Shown piece by piece: positions 9,104 to 17,075 of a DNA stretch of 57,060 nt. Made by a program: the position numbers and the translations under genes. The stretch covers positions 1 to 57,060 of the forward strand of contig SBGG01000070.1 of assembly GCA_006226685.1 (NCBI GenBank), given 5' to 3'. Within the stretch, counting starts at the first letter, position 1. Each line of letters begins with the position of its first letter. The notes under the pieces were generated by a model. That model saw only the letters and a program-made list of their open reading frames with translations. It made no database searches and had not been told where the DNA came from. The stretch is from Sphingomonadales bacterium (GTDB lineage: Bacteria; Pseudomonadota; Alphaproteobacteria; Sphingomonadales; Sphingomonadaceae).

Positions 9104-10213
9104 TTATAGCAGGCCCAGCAGGCGGAGCAGCAGCAGGCTGATCCCGCCAAGGGCGGCGAGCGAGAGCAGCACGGTGGCGGCCACGCGCCATCCTGCTCCG
9201 GCAATGGCGCGGGGATCGACACCGAGACCGAGTGCCGCCATCGACAATACGGTGAGCAGAGTCGCTGCCGTGGCGATCGGGGCGAGCAGCCCGGTCGCGA
9301 TCAGGTCCATCGACCGAAGCCCCATCATCGCCAGAAAGCCGATGATGAACCATGGAACGAGGTGGGAAAAGGCGGGAATGCGGCCGCGCGGTGAGGAGGC
9401 GCCTTCGCCTTCACCCGTGACGATTATGCCTTCCACCTGCCGTGCAACGGACAGGCGCGGCGCGACCATGGCGAGGATGAGGCAGACCGGGCCGAGCATC
9501 AACACCCGCACCAGCTTGACCAATGTGCCGATCTGTACCGCATGGTTGCCCAGCGGTGCCGCCGCCGCGAGCACCTGTGGCACCGCATAGACGGTGAGCC
9601 CGGCAAGGCTGCCATAGGCCCATGCGTTCATCCCCATGGACAGACCGACAAGCGGCAGACCGAGCACGACGGCCACGCCCAGCACGGCGGTAAAGGCGAT
9701 GGCCGCGGCGACATCGTCGCTGTCCGCACCGATCACCGGGGCCACCGCGGCGATGGCCGAATTGCCGCAAATTGAGTTGCCGCAGGCGATCAGCAGCGCC
9801 ATGCGCGCGGGCAGGCCGAACAGGTGGCCGATGCCGAGGCTGATGAGGATGGCCATGGCCACGGTGGCGGCGATTCCGCCGAGCAGCCATGGCCCGACCG
9901 CGAGGATCGTGCCCGCGCTGACCGAGGCGCCGAGCAGCACGACCGCGATTTCCAGAAGATATCTGGCCGAAAAGGCGATCCCGTCCTGCCAATATGCACC
10001 GGGGCGCCAGAAAATGCGGACGCCCGTTCCCACCACTATGGCGAGCACCAGTGCCTCCAGCCAGTTCCGGCCGAGCATCTGCCGTTCCGCCGCCTCCAGC
10101 CCGAAGGCGGTCAGCGCGACGAGCAGGCACAGCAGCAGGCCGGGCGCTATCGCATGGGCGCGCCGGAGAGCGGTCGTCATGGTCGGAGTAAGGGGAAGAG
10201 GGAGGGTAGTCAT
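9104..10213 (-). CDS. yeiH: YeiH/UPF0324-family putative sulfate exporter
   Basis: This 369-residue polytopic membrane protein has about ten hydrophobic segments. The family's conserved core LLIACGNSICGNSAIAA and VLLGASVSAGTIL are present. Family members are annotated as putative sulfate or sulfonate exporters, but the substrate is poorly established. The ATG at 10,213 has AAAGGACAG upstream, and in-frame codons further upstream would overlap the divergent regulator. A LysR gene is read divergently from the shared intergenic region, the usual yeiE/yeiH-type arrangement. Confidence 0.85.
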   Translation of the reverse strand: MTTLPLPLTPTMTTALRRAHAIAPGLLLCLLVALTAFGLEAAERQMLGRNWLEALVLAIVVGTGVRIFWRPGAYWQDGIAFSARYLLEIAVVLLGASVSAGTILAVGPWLLGGIAATVAMAILISLGIGHLFGLPARMALLIACGNSICGNSAIAAVAPVIGADSDDVAAAIAFTAVLGVAVVLGLPLVGLSMGMNAWAYGSLAGLTVYAVPQVLAAAAPLGNHAVQIGTLVKLVRVLMLGPVCLILAMVAPRLSVARQVEGIIVTGEGEGASSPRGRIPAFSHLVPWFIIGFLAMMGLRSMDLIATGLLAPIATAATLLTVLSMAALGLGVDPRAIAGAGWRVAATVLLSLAALGGISLLLLRLLGLL

Positions 10214-10246
10214 CGGCTGTCCTTTCCCCCCTTCCGCTAAAAGGTT

Positions 10247-10258
10247 GAGATTAATCTC
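10247..10258. promoter_or_regulatory. Palindrome in the yeiH-lysR intergenic region, probable LysR operator
   Basis: GAGATTAATCTC is a perfect 12-bp palindrome halfway between the two divergent genes. Further AT-rich half-sites (TTAATATTGTTAATT) lie just to its right. LysR regulators typically bind dyads of this kind in such divergent regions, so it is a likely operator for autoregulation and yeiH control. Confidence 0.5.
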
Positions 10259-10316
10259 TCCAACGCTTAATATTGTTAATTCCAATCGATAAATATGATT
10301 GATTATGGGGTATCTG

Positions 10317-11225
10317 ATGACGCTGGAGCAATTGCGCATCTTCGTCGCCGTCGCGGAGCGGCAGCATATGACGGCGGCGGCGCGCGCGCTGAACATCACC
10401 CAGTCCGCTGCCTCGGCCGCTATTGCGGCGCTGGAGGCCCGACATGATATCCGCTTGTTCCACCGGGTCGGCCGGGGCATCAGCCTGACCGAGGCCGGGG
10501 TGCTGTTTCTGGAAGAGGCGCGCGGGGTGCTGGCCCGTGCCTCGGCGGCGGAGCGGGTGCTGGACGAGCTGGGCGAGCTGAAGCGTGGGCGGCTGCGGCT
10601 GGTCGCCAGTCAGACGATCGCGGCCTATTGGCTACCGCCCTTTCTGGCTGAGTTTCGCGGGCGCTGGCCGCTGGTCGAGGTGGAACTGATGATCGGTAAC
10701 AGCGCGCAGGCGGCCGCGAAGGTGCATGACGGCACGGCCGATCTCGGCATTGTCGAAGGAGAGATAGACGATCCCGTGCTGGCGCACTGGCCGATCGGCG
10801 AGGATCGGCTGGTGCTGGTGCAGGCGACGGGCGCAGAGCGTGGGCAGGCGGTGGACACGGCATGGTTGCGCGGCGCGCGCTGGGTGATGCGCGAAAAAGG
10901 GTCCGGCACGCGCTCTACATTTGATGGCGTGATGCGGCGGTCCGGTATCGATCCGGAGGAACTGGACGTGGCGCTGGTGCTCCCCTCGAATGAAAGCGTG
11001 CGAACAGCGGTGGAGGCGGGGGCCGGGGTGGCGGCGCTATCGGCGCTTGTCGTCGCGCCCTCGGTGGCGGCCGGTACATTGCATGTGCTGCCGTTCGACA
11101 GCGGGCGCCGGGCCTTTTACGGGTTGCGTCACAAGGAACGGTATCGTGGCAAGGCGGCGGACGCGCTGTTGTCGCTGATCGAAGAACAGCGGAAGCCGGC
11201 ACCGGATCCGGCCCGGAACAGCTGA
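10317..11225 (+). CDS. LysR-family transcriptional regulator
   Basis: This 302-residue protein has an N-terminal winged helix-turn-helix (TLEQLRIFVAVAE, MTAAARALNITQSAASAAIAALE, residues 2-60) and a LysR substrate-binding domain (RLRLVASQTIAAYWLP onwards, SNESVRTAVEAGAGVAAL). The start at 10,317 gives the standard MTLEQLRIF. In-frame ATG 10,305 and TTG 10,299 are possible. It is divergent from yeiH and probably controls it. The C-terminus (PAPDPARNS) is complete. Confidence 0.9.
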   Translation: MTLEQLRIFVAVAERQHMTAAARALNITQSAASAAIAALEARHDIRLFHRVGRGISLTEAGVLFLEEARGVLARASAAERVLDELGELKRGRLRLVASQTIAAYWLPPFLAEFRGRWPLVEVELMIGNSAQAAAKVHDGTADLGIVEGEIDDPVLAHWPIGEDRLVLVQATGAERGQAVDTAWLRGARWVMREKGSGTRSTFDGVMRRSGIDPEELDVALVLPSNESVRTAVEAGAGVAALSALVVAPSVAAGTLHVLPFDSGRRAFYGLRHKERYRGKAADALLSLIEEQRKPAPDPARNS

Positions 11226-11230
11226 GGGGA

Positions 11231-11251
11231 CGGCGGCGCCGGGCGCCGCCG
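11231..11251. terminator. GC-rich hairpin between convergent genes
   Basis: CGGCGGCG and CGCCGCCG form an 8-bp stem around CCGGG immediately after the lysR stop and before the end of the convergent hydrolase gene. There is no U-tract on either strand, so it would be a weak or Rho-assisted bidirectional terminator at best. Confidence 0.45.
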
Positions 11252-11258
11252 CCGCTGC

Positions 11259-11915
11259 TTATTTGATCGGGGAATCCGGCGCGAGCCGCATGTCGAGATA
11301 ATTGTCGACCGACATCATCAGCTGATCCAGCTCATGTTCGAAAAAGTGGTTCGCACCCCTGATTTCGTCATGATGGATGGTGATGCCCTTCTGCGTGCGC
11401 AGCTTGTCGACCAGCTTCTGCACCGCGCCGGAGGTCACTACCTCGTCGGAGGCACCCTGAACGATGATGCCGGAGGCCGGGCAGGGCGCGAGGAACGAGA
11501 AGTCGTACATATTGGCGGGTGGCGCGACCGAGATGAAACCGCGCACTTCCGGGCGGCGCATCAGCAACTGCATCGCGATCCACGCGCCGAAGGAGAAGCC
11601 GGCGATCCACGTCGTCTGCGCCTCGGGGTGGAAGCTCTGCACCCAATCGAGCGCAGCGGCGGCATCCGACAATTCGCCAATGCCGTTGTCGAACGTGCCC
11701 TGGCTGCGGCCGACGCCGCGAAAGTTGAAGCGCAGCGTCGCGAAGCCGCGCTTCACGAAGGTCTTGTACAGCGCCTGCGTGATGCGGTCGTTCATCGTCC
11801 CGCCGCCTTGCGGATGCGGGTGAAGGATCATCGCGACCGGAGCGCGGGGACGGGGGGGAGGGCTGAAGCGCCCTTCGAGGCGGCCTTCCGGGCCGGGAAA
11901 AATGACGTCGGGCAT
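11259..11915 (-). CDS. Alpha/beta hydrolase (dienelactone-hydrolase-like, UPF0227/PF12697 type)
   Basis: This 218-residue cytosolic hydrolase has the conserved beginning LHPHPQGGGTMNDR, which marks a family of small alpha/beta hydrolases. The nucleophile elbow is GFSFGAWI, and a catalytic His lies in the GANHFFEHELDQL motif. The start at 11,915 (MPDVIFPGPEGRLEG) is preferred over upstream in-frame codons, which would add 53 low-similarity residues. Its substrate is unknown. It is divergent from the cysteine desulfurase genes. Confidence 0.82.
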   Translation of the reverse strand: MPDVIFPGPEGRLEGRFSPPPRPRAPVAMILHPHPQGGGTMNDRITQALYKTFVKRGFATLRFNFRGVGRSQGTFDNGIGELSDAAAALDWVQSFHPEAQTTWIAGFSFGAWIAMQLLMRRPEVRGFISVAPPANMYDFSFLAPCPASGIIVQGASDEVVTSGAVQKLVDKLRTQKGITIHHDEIRGANHFFEHELDQLMMSVDNYLDMRLAPDSPIK

Positions 11916-12036
11916 GGCACCTGGCTTAAGCTGTGAGTATCGTGCGAACCTGCCCTCGCGGATGAGGCTGGCGGCAGGGGGATGACGGCCTATATAGGAT
12001 CGCGCTGCTTTTTCGCAATAAAATGAGTCTCTCGTC

Positions 12037-13158
12037 TTGGGAAAACCCGTTTCCGCGCCGATTACCGGTCGCATTTATCTCGATCATGCGGCGACCACGC
12101 CGGTTTGCGACAGCGCCTGCGCGGCGGTGATGGAGGGGCTGAGGGGCTGGGCCAACCCGTCCTCGCCCCATGCCGAGGGACGTGCGGCGCGGGCGGCGCT
12201 GGAAGAAGCGCGCATGCGGGTGAAGAAGGCGCTGGGCTGGGATGGGCATGTCCTCTTCACCTCGGGCGCGAGCGAAGCGATCGCGATTGCGCTGACGCGG
12301 GCGAAGGCGGAGCGGATCGTCACCGCGCCGGTCGAGCATGATGCGGTATTGCGCGTGACGCCGGGCGCCGCACGCCTGCCGGTCGATAGCGCAGGGCGGG
12401 TGACGGAGACGGTTCCCGGCGCGCTTCACGCCATCCAGCATGCGAATAATGAAAGCGGCGTGATCCAGCCGATCGCCGACCTTGCGGCGCGCATTCACGC
12501 GGAAGGCGGCCTGCTCTTCTGCGATTGCGCGCAGAGCGCGGGCAAGATCGAGCTGCCGCACGAGGCCGATATGATCGCGGTGAGCGCGCATAAATTCGGT
12601 GGTCCGCCCGGCATCGGCGCGTTGCTGGTGCGTGATCTCGCCGCGCTGCGCCCGACGGGCGGGCAGGAGCAGGGCTATCGCGGCGGGACCGAAAACTGGC
12701 CTGCCATAGTCGGCATGGCAGCGGCGCTGGATGAGGGGTGTGCGTGGATGGCGGACGCAGCGCGGTTGCGGGCCATGCTCGACGCGGCGGTGCGCGAGGG
12801 CGGGGGAGAGGTCGTTGCCGATGATGCGGAACGCATTCCCACCATCGCCAGCTATTGCATGCCCGGCGTTTCGGCGCGGGCGCAGCTCATCCGCTTCGAC
12901 ATGGTGGGCTTTGCGGTGTCGGCGGGCGCGGCCTGTTCGTCCGGCACGCTGAAGACCAGCCCGGTGCTGAAGGCGATGGGCTGGGACGATGCACGGGCTG
13001 ACGAGGTGATCCGGGTCAGTTTCGGGCGGAGCACGAACGAGGCGGAAGTGCGCGCCTTTGCCGAGGCATGGCTCGGCCTTGAGGGGAAGAAGCAGGGGGC
13101 GGGGAAGCGGCGTGGGGCCGAAGACAGGCATCGGGCAGGGGAAAACGAGGAGGCATGA
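12037..13158 (+). CDS. Cysteine desulfurase family protein (first of two)
   Basis: This is a PLP-dependent class V aminotransferase-fold enzyme. Visible are YLDHAATTP at residues 14-22, the PLP lysine K186 (AVSAHKFGGP), the reactive cysteine C300 (GAACSSGT) and the ending VIRVSFGRST. It would mobilise sulfane sulfur from cysteine. The only in-frame start downstream of a TAA at 12,019 is TTG 12,037, with a weak ribosome site, which implies low expression. After the conserved domain a charged tail of about 25 residues (GKKQGAGKRRGAEDRHR) is atypical. It overlaps the next gene by 4 bases. Confidence 0.88.
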   Translation: MGKPVSAPITGRIYLDHAATTPVCDSACAAVMEGLRGWANPSSPHAEGRAARAALEEARMRVKKALGWDGHVLFTSGASEAIAIALTRAKAERIVTAPVEHDAVLRVTPGAARLPVDSAGRVTETVPGALHAIQHANNESGVIQPIADLAARIHAEGGLLFCDCAQSAGKIELPHEADMIAVSAHKFGGPPGIGALLVRDLAALRPTGGQEQGYRGGTENWPAIVGMAAALDEGCAWMADAARLRAMLDAAVREGGGEVVADDAERIPTIASYCMPGVSARAQLIRFDMVGFAVSAGAACSSGTLKTSPVLKAMGWDDARADEVIRVSFGRSTNEAEVRAFAEAWLGLEGKKQGAGKRRGAEDRHRAGENEEA

Positions 13159-14261
13159 TCTATCTCGATTATCAGGCGACGACCCCGCTGGCGCCCGAGA
13201 TATTCGAGGCGATGACGCCCTGGCTGCGCGATTATTTCGCCAACCCGCACAGTGCGCACCGGCCGGGCCGGGCGGCGGCGGCGGCAGTTGAGGTTGCGCG
13301 CGGCCGGGTCGCCGCGCTGATGCCGTCCGGCGGGCGGGTGATCTTCACCTCCGGCGCGACCGAGGCGCTCAACATCGCGATCGTCGGCGCGGCGCGGCTG
13401 GCGCGCGTGCGCGATCCGCGCCGGGTGCGGGTGTTGACGCCGGAAACCGAACATGCCGCCGTGCGCGATACTGTGCTGGCGCTGGAGGCTGAGGGGTTTG
13501 AGTCGGTGCTGCTGCCGGTCGAGGCGGATGGCCTGCTCGATCCCGATGCTGTCGGGGCGGCGCTTGACGGACGGGCGGCGCTGCTGGCGGTGATGCTGGT
13601 CAATAATGAGATTGGCGTGATTCAGCCGGTCGAGCCGCTGGCCGATCTGGCCCATGAGGCGGGGGCGCTGTTCCTGTGCGATGCGGTGCAGGGGTTCGGA
13701 CGGGTGACGTTACCGCCTTCGGCCGACATGATCGCGGTCAGCGGGCATAAAATATATGGCCCCAAGGGCATTGGCGCGCTCTGGCTGCGCGATGGGCTGG
13801 ACCTGCCGCCGATCCTGCATGGCGGCGGGCAGGAGGGCGGTTTGCGTCCGGGCACGCTCTCCCCTGCCTTGTGCGCGGGGCTGGGCGAGGCGGCGCGGCT
13901 GATGACGGTGCGGGCGACGGAAGATGCCGCCCATGTTGAGGCGCTGTGGACGCGGGCACGGGCGCTGTTTTCCGGCTGGATGCTCAACGGCAGCGGGGAG
14001 GCGCGCTATCATGGCAATCTCAATCTGCGCCGGGATGGGCTGGATGCGGCGCGGCTGATGTCTGAATGTCGCGATGTCGCTTTTTCGCTGGGCTCCGCCT
14101 GCGCCAGCGGATCGGGGCGGCCAAGCCATGTGCTGCGCGCGCTCGGTCTTGCCGACCGGCAGGCGCGTGGATCAATTCGTCTCGGTTTCGGACGCTATAC
14201 CACCCTTGCCGAAATCGACGAGGCAGCGCACAAGATCAATGAAGCGGCCGCAAGACAGTGA
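13155..14261 (+). CDS. Cysteine desulfurase (second of two, IscS/NifS-like)
   Basis: This 368-residue PLP enzyme begins MIYLDYQATTPLAPE. It has PLP lysine K199 (AVSGHKIYGPKGIGAL) and active-site cysteine C316 (SLGSACASGSG). It is clearly a paralogue of the preceding gene but closer to canonical IscS/NifS. The ATG overlaps the upstream stop (ATGA). A ferredoxin of the ISC type follows 23 bases later, so the three genes probably supply sulfur and electrons for Fe-S cluster assembly. No iscU, iscA or suf genes are visible here. Confidence 0.92.
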   Translation: MIYLDYQATTPLAPEIFEAMTPWLRDYFANPHSAHRPGRAAAAAVEVARGRVAALMPSGGRVIFTSGATEALNIAIVGAARLARVRDPRRVRVLTPETEHAAVRDTVLALEAEGFESVLLPVEADGLLDPDAVGAALDGRAALLAVMLVNNEIGVIQPVEPLADLAHEAGALFLCDAVQGFGRVTLPPSADMIAVSGHKIYGPKGIGALWLRDGLDLPPILHGGGQEGGLRPGTLSPALCAGLGEAARLMTVRATEDAAHVEALWTRARALFSGWMLNGSGEARYHGNLNLRRDGLDAARLMSECRDVAFSLGSACASGSGRPSHVLRALGLADRQARGSIRLGFGRYTTLAEIDEAAHKINEAAARQ

Positions 14262-14284
14262 ACGGCCGGGAAAGGAAGACATTC

Positions 14285-14620
14285 ATGCCCCTCATTCGGT
14301 TCATCAGCGCCGATGGCGAGCAGGTTCAGGAGGTGGAAGCCAAAGGTGGCGACAATCTGCTGGATGTGGCGCAGGCGGCCGGTCAGCCGCTGGAGGGGAC
14401 ATGCGAGGGCCAGATGGCCTGTTCGACCTGCCATGTGATCGTGGCCGCCGAGGATTTCGCAAGGCTCAGGCCGGCGAGCGAACCGGAAGAGGATATGCTC
14501 GACCTTGCGGCGGCGGCGACGCGTACCAGCCGTCTGGCCTGTCAGGTGACGATTCCCGGCGATATGGAGGTGCTGACGGTTCGGATACCCGGTACGTTCC
14601 ATAATCTTCAGGGGATATGA
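14285..14620 (+). CDS. 2Fe-2S ferredoxin, adrenodoxin/ISC type
   Basis: This 111-residue electron carrier has the cluster ligands C40, C46, C49 and C86 (GTCEGQMACSTCHV and TSRLACQV), the vertebrate-type ferredoxin pattern also found in bacterial Fdx. The start at 14,285 is preceded by AAAGGAAG. It lies just downstream of two cysteine desulfurases, so a role as electron donor in Fe-S assembly is likely. Donor to a cytochrome P450 is an alternative. Confidence 0.93.
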   Translation: MPLIRFISADGEQVQEVEAKGGDNLLDVAQAAGQPLEGTCEGQMACSTCHVIVAAEDFARLRPASEPEEDMLDLAAAATRTSRLACQVTIPGDMEVLTVRIPGTFHNLQGI

Positions 14621-14717
14621 CGGGCGCACACCCGCAAACCCGGCGAGGCTCTCCGGGGTGCATAACCGGGGAGAAGGGGCGCTCCCTTGCAATCCGTCTC
14701 CATTGCCGCCATATGGC

Positions 14718-14815
14718 GCGCGGGAGTCGGGCGGACGTGGTCGTCGCCAACCTGGTCAGGTCCTGACGGAAGCAGCCACAACGATTTTGCTGCGGGTCGT
14801 TCCGGCTCCCACCCT
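14718..14815 (+). ncRNA. ffs: Signal recognition particle 4.5S RNA (small bacterial type)
   Basis: The segment contains the universally conserved SRP domain IV: GGTCAGGTCC, a tetraloop, then GGAAGCAGCC (14,754-14,777). The ends GGGAGTCGG (14,722) and CCGGCTCCC (14,802) pair to close a hairpin of about 90 bases. The RNA binds Ffh and docks to FtsY for cotranslational membrane targeting. Its place just upstream of dnaX is common in bacteria. The tetraloop is TGAC in place of the usual GGAA. Exact 5' and 3' ends are estimated. Confidence 0.92.
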
Positions 14816-14880
14816 TTGCTGATGGCCCGGCCCGGTTTTTATAGCCGCCGGACACTCTCCTCCTCCTTTGTCGGGCAAGC

Positions 14881-14915
14881 CCATCCTTCCTTCGGCAGCC
14901 CCCATCCTTCCTTCG
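14881..14915 (+). repeat. Two 14-bp direct repeats upstream of dnaX
   Basis: CCATCCTTCCTTCG occurs at 14,881-14,894 and again at 14,902-14,915, a 21-bp period. They lie between the SRP RNA and the dnaX start. No function is recognised. Confidence 0.7.
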
Positions 14916-14949
14916 ACAACCATGGTCGAAGCCGTTACAAACCGATCCG

Positions 14950-16611
14950 ATGTTTGACGAATCCCCACCGCCGCAACCTGTTGACAGCGCCTATCGTGTG
15001 CTGGCGCGTAAATATCGCCCGCAGACCTTCGGGGAACTGATCGGTCAGGATGCGATGGTCCAGACTTTGGGCAATGCCATCCGGCGCGGACGGCTGGCCC
15101 ATGCGTTCCTGATGACCGGCGTGCGCGGGGTCGGCAAGACTTCGACCGCGCGTCTCATTGCCAAGGCGCTTAATTGCGTCGGGCCGGACGGGCAGGGTGG
15201 CCCCACTATCGACCCCTGCGGTGTGTGTGAGCCGTGCAGGGCCATTGCCGAGGGGCGCCATATCGACGTGATCGAAATGGACGCGGCCAGTCATACCGGC
15301 GTCGACGATGTACGCGAGATTATCGAGGCGGTGCGCTATGCCGCCGTTTCTGCGCGCTACAAAGTCTATATCATCGACGAAGTGCACATGCTTTCGAAAA
15401 ACGCGTTCAACGCGTTGCTCAAGACGCTGGAAGAACCGCCGGCGCATGTGAAATTCCTGTTCGCCACCACGGAGGTGAACAAGGTGCCGGTGACGGTGCT
15501 TTCGCGGTGTCAGCGTTTCGACCTGCGGCGCATTTCGGCGGAAAAGCTGGCGGATCATTTTACCCATGTGGTCGAAGCCGAAGGCGTGGCGGCCGAACCG
15601 GCGGCGCTGCAACTGATCGCGCAGGCGGCCGAAGGGTCGGCGCGCGATGGCCTCTCCATTCTCGATCAGGCGATCGCCCATGCCGAACTGGGCGGCGATG
15701 CCGGGGAAGGCGGGCGGGCGCTCGTCACCGCCGGGCAGGTGCGCGAGATGCTGGGCCTTTCCGACCGGGGGTCGGTACGCCGCCTGTTCGGACTGGTGCT
15801 GGAAGGTGACAGCGAGGCGGTGCTGAAGGCGCTGAAGGATCAGCATGATCTGGGAGTCGAACCGCTGGCGATCCTGAAAGGCTTGCTGGAAATCGTTCAT
15901 GCGGTGACGATGGCCAAGGCCGGGCGGCGCCATGACGACCCTGCGCAATCGGCCGAAGAGCGCGAGGCGCTGGCCGACTGGGCGAGTCAGCTGGGGTTCG
16001 CGCCGCTGCATCGCCTCTGGCAGCTGCTGCTCAAGGGGCATGAAGAGGTCGCCCATGCGATCATGCCGATGGAAACGGCGGAAATGGCGTTGCTGCGTAT
16101 CGTTCACGCGGCCAGCCTGCCCGATCCGTCCGATCTGGCGCGGATGCTGGTGGAGGGCGGTGCAGGGCAGTCTGCCGCGCCTGCGCCCGGATCGGGGGGC
16201 GCTGCGCAGGGCGCGCCCGCGCAGCCGCAAATGCCCGGCAGTTTCGAAGCGCTGATCAAGCTGCTCTGGGACAATAGCCGCGGGATTGTTGCGGACGAGA
16301 TGGAGCATTTCGTCCGCCCGGTGCGCTATGCGCCGCCGGAACTGGATTTCCAGCCGGTCAAGCCGATGGACCGCGAGGCGATCGATCGCATGAAACAGGC
16401 GATCGACGATGTTACGCGGTCCCGCTGGCAGCTTTCGATCGTTCAGGGCGAAGCCCAGCCCAGCCTGGCCGAGCGATCCGCGAAGGCAGAGGCCGATGCG
16501 AGGGCGGAAATATTGAGTAACCCCGTTTTGCAGGCAGCGAAACAAGCATTTGCCGATGCCGAACTACTGTTGCCTGTCGATGAAAATGCGAAGTGGAGCG
16601 AAAGCGCATGA
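14950..16611 (+). CDS. dnaX: DNA polymerase III subunit gamma/tau
   Basis: This 553-residue clamp-loader ATPase begins with SAYRVLARKYRPQTFGELIGQ. It has the Walker A motif GVRGVGKTSTAR (residues 55-66), a zinc module (CGVCEPC), Walker B IIDEVHML and sensor-1 LSRCQRFDLRR. Domain III and a Pro/Ala/Gly-rich linker (near residues 410-430) follow, then a tau-type C-terminal domain. It loads the beta clamp and links polymerase to helicase. It is coupled to ybaB by an ATGA overlap. Confidence 0.97.
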   Translation: MFDESPPPQPVDSAYRVLARKYRPQTFGELIGQDAMVQTLGNAIRRGRLAHAFLMTGVRGVGKTSTARLIAKALNCVGPDGQGGPTIDPCGVCEPCRAIAEGRHIDVIEMDAASHTGVDDVREIIEAVRYAAVSARYKVYIIDEVHMLSKNAFNALLKTLEEPPAHVKFLFATTEVNKVPVTVLSRCQRFDLRRISAEKLADHFTHVVEAEGVAAEPAALQLIAQAAEGSARDGLSILDQAIAHAELGGDAGEGGRALVTAGQVREMLGLSDRGSVRRLFGLVLEGDSEAVLKALKDQHDLGVEPLAILKGLLEIVHAVTMAKAGRRHDDPAQSAEEREALADWASQLGFAPLHRLWQLLLKGHEEVAHAIMPMETAEMALLRIVHAASLPDPSDLARMLVEGGAGQSAAPAPGSGGAAQGAPAQPQMPGSFEALIKLLWDNSRGIVADEMEHFVRPVRYAPPELDFQPVKPMDREAIDRMKQAIDDVTRSRWQLSIVQGEAQPSLAERSAKAEADARAEILSNPVLQAAKQAFADAELLLPVDENAKWSESA

Positions 16612-16931
16612 AGGATTTGAATGAAATTCTCGGCATGGCGAGCCGGGTGCAGGAAGAGCTGACCAAGGCGCAGGAAAATCTCGACAAGATCGAGGTTGAG
16701 GGCGTTGCCGGCGGTGGCGTGGTCAAGGTGCGGGCGACCGCCAAGGGCCGCATCACCGGTGTCTCCATCGATGAAAGCCTGCTCGCCCCGTCGGAAAAGC
16801 AGATGCTGGAGGATCTGGTCGCCGCCGCGTTCAACGATGCCCGTCGCAAGGCCGATGAGGTTTCGGGGAGCGAAATGGCGAAGATGACCAGCGGCCTGCC
16901 GCTGCCGCCCGGTTTCAAGATGCCTTTCTGA
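16608..16931 (+). CDS. ybaB: YbaB/EbfC-family nucleoid-associated protein
   Basis: This 107-residue DNA-binding protein has the family's helical start (MKDLNEILGMASRVQEELTK), the central glycine-rich strand segment VEGVAGGGVVKVRATAKG and the ending LPPGFKMPF. Its ATG overlaps the dnaX stop, the conserved dnaX-ybaB pairing. An earlier in-frame GTG at 16,593 lies inside dnaX and is less likely. Confidence 0.95.
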   Translation: MKDLNEILGMASRVQEELTKAQENLDKIEVEGVAGGGVVKVRATAKGRITGVSIDESLLAPSEKQMLEDLVAAAFNDARRKADEVSGSEMAKMTSGLPLPPGFKMPF

Positions 16932-17075
16932 ATTTGGGTCTTTTTTGTCCCGGAATATTCAGGTTTTCTCGGCCGGATGCGGTTCATTTTACGACGAAAC
17001 GGGCCGTCCCATTGATTGGCGGCCTATAGAACACATATTACGGAAGAATATTGTGGCGTCGCAACAGGCGGCGCG

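Noticed and set aside
14881..14915. 14-bp direct repeats considered as CRISPR or integration-site evidence
   Set aside because: There are only two units with a 7-base gap and no array, cas genes or integrase. A small tandem duplication is the simpler explanation.
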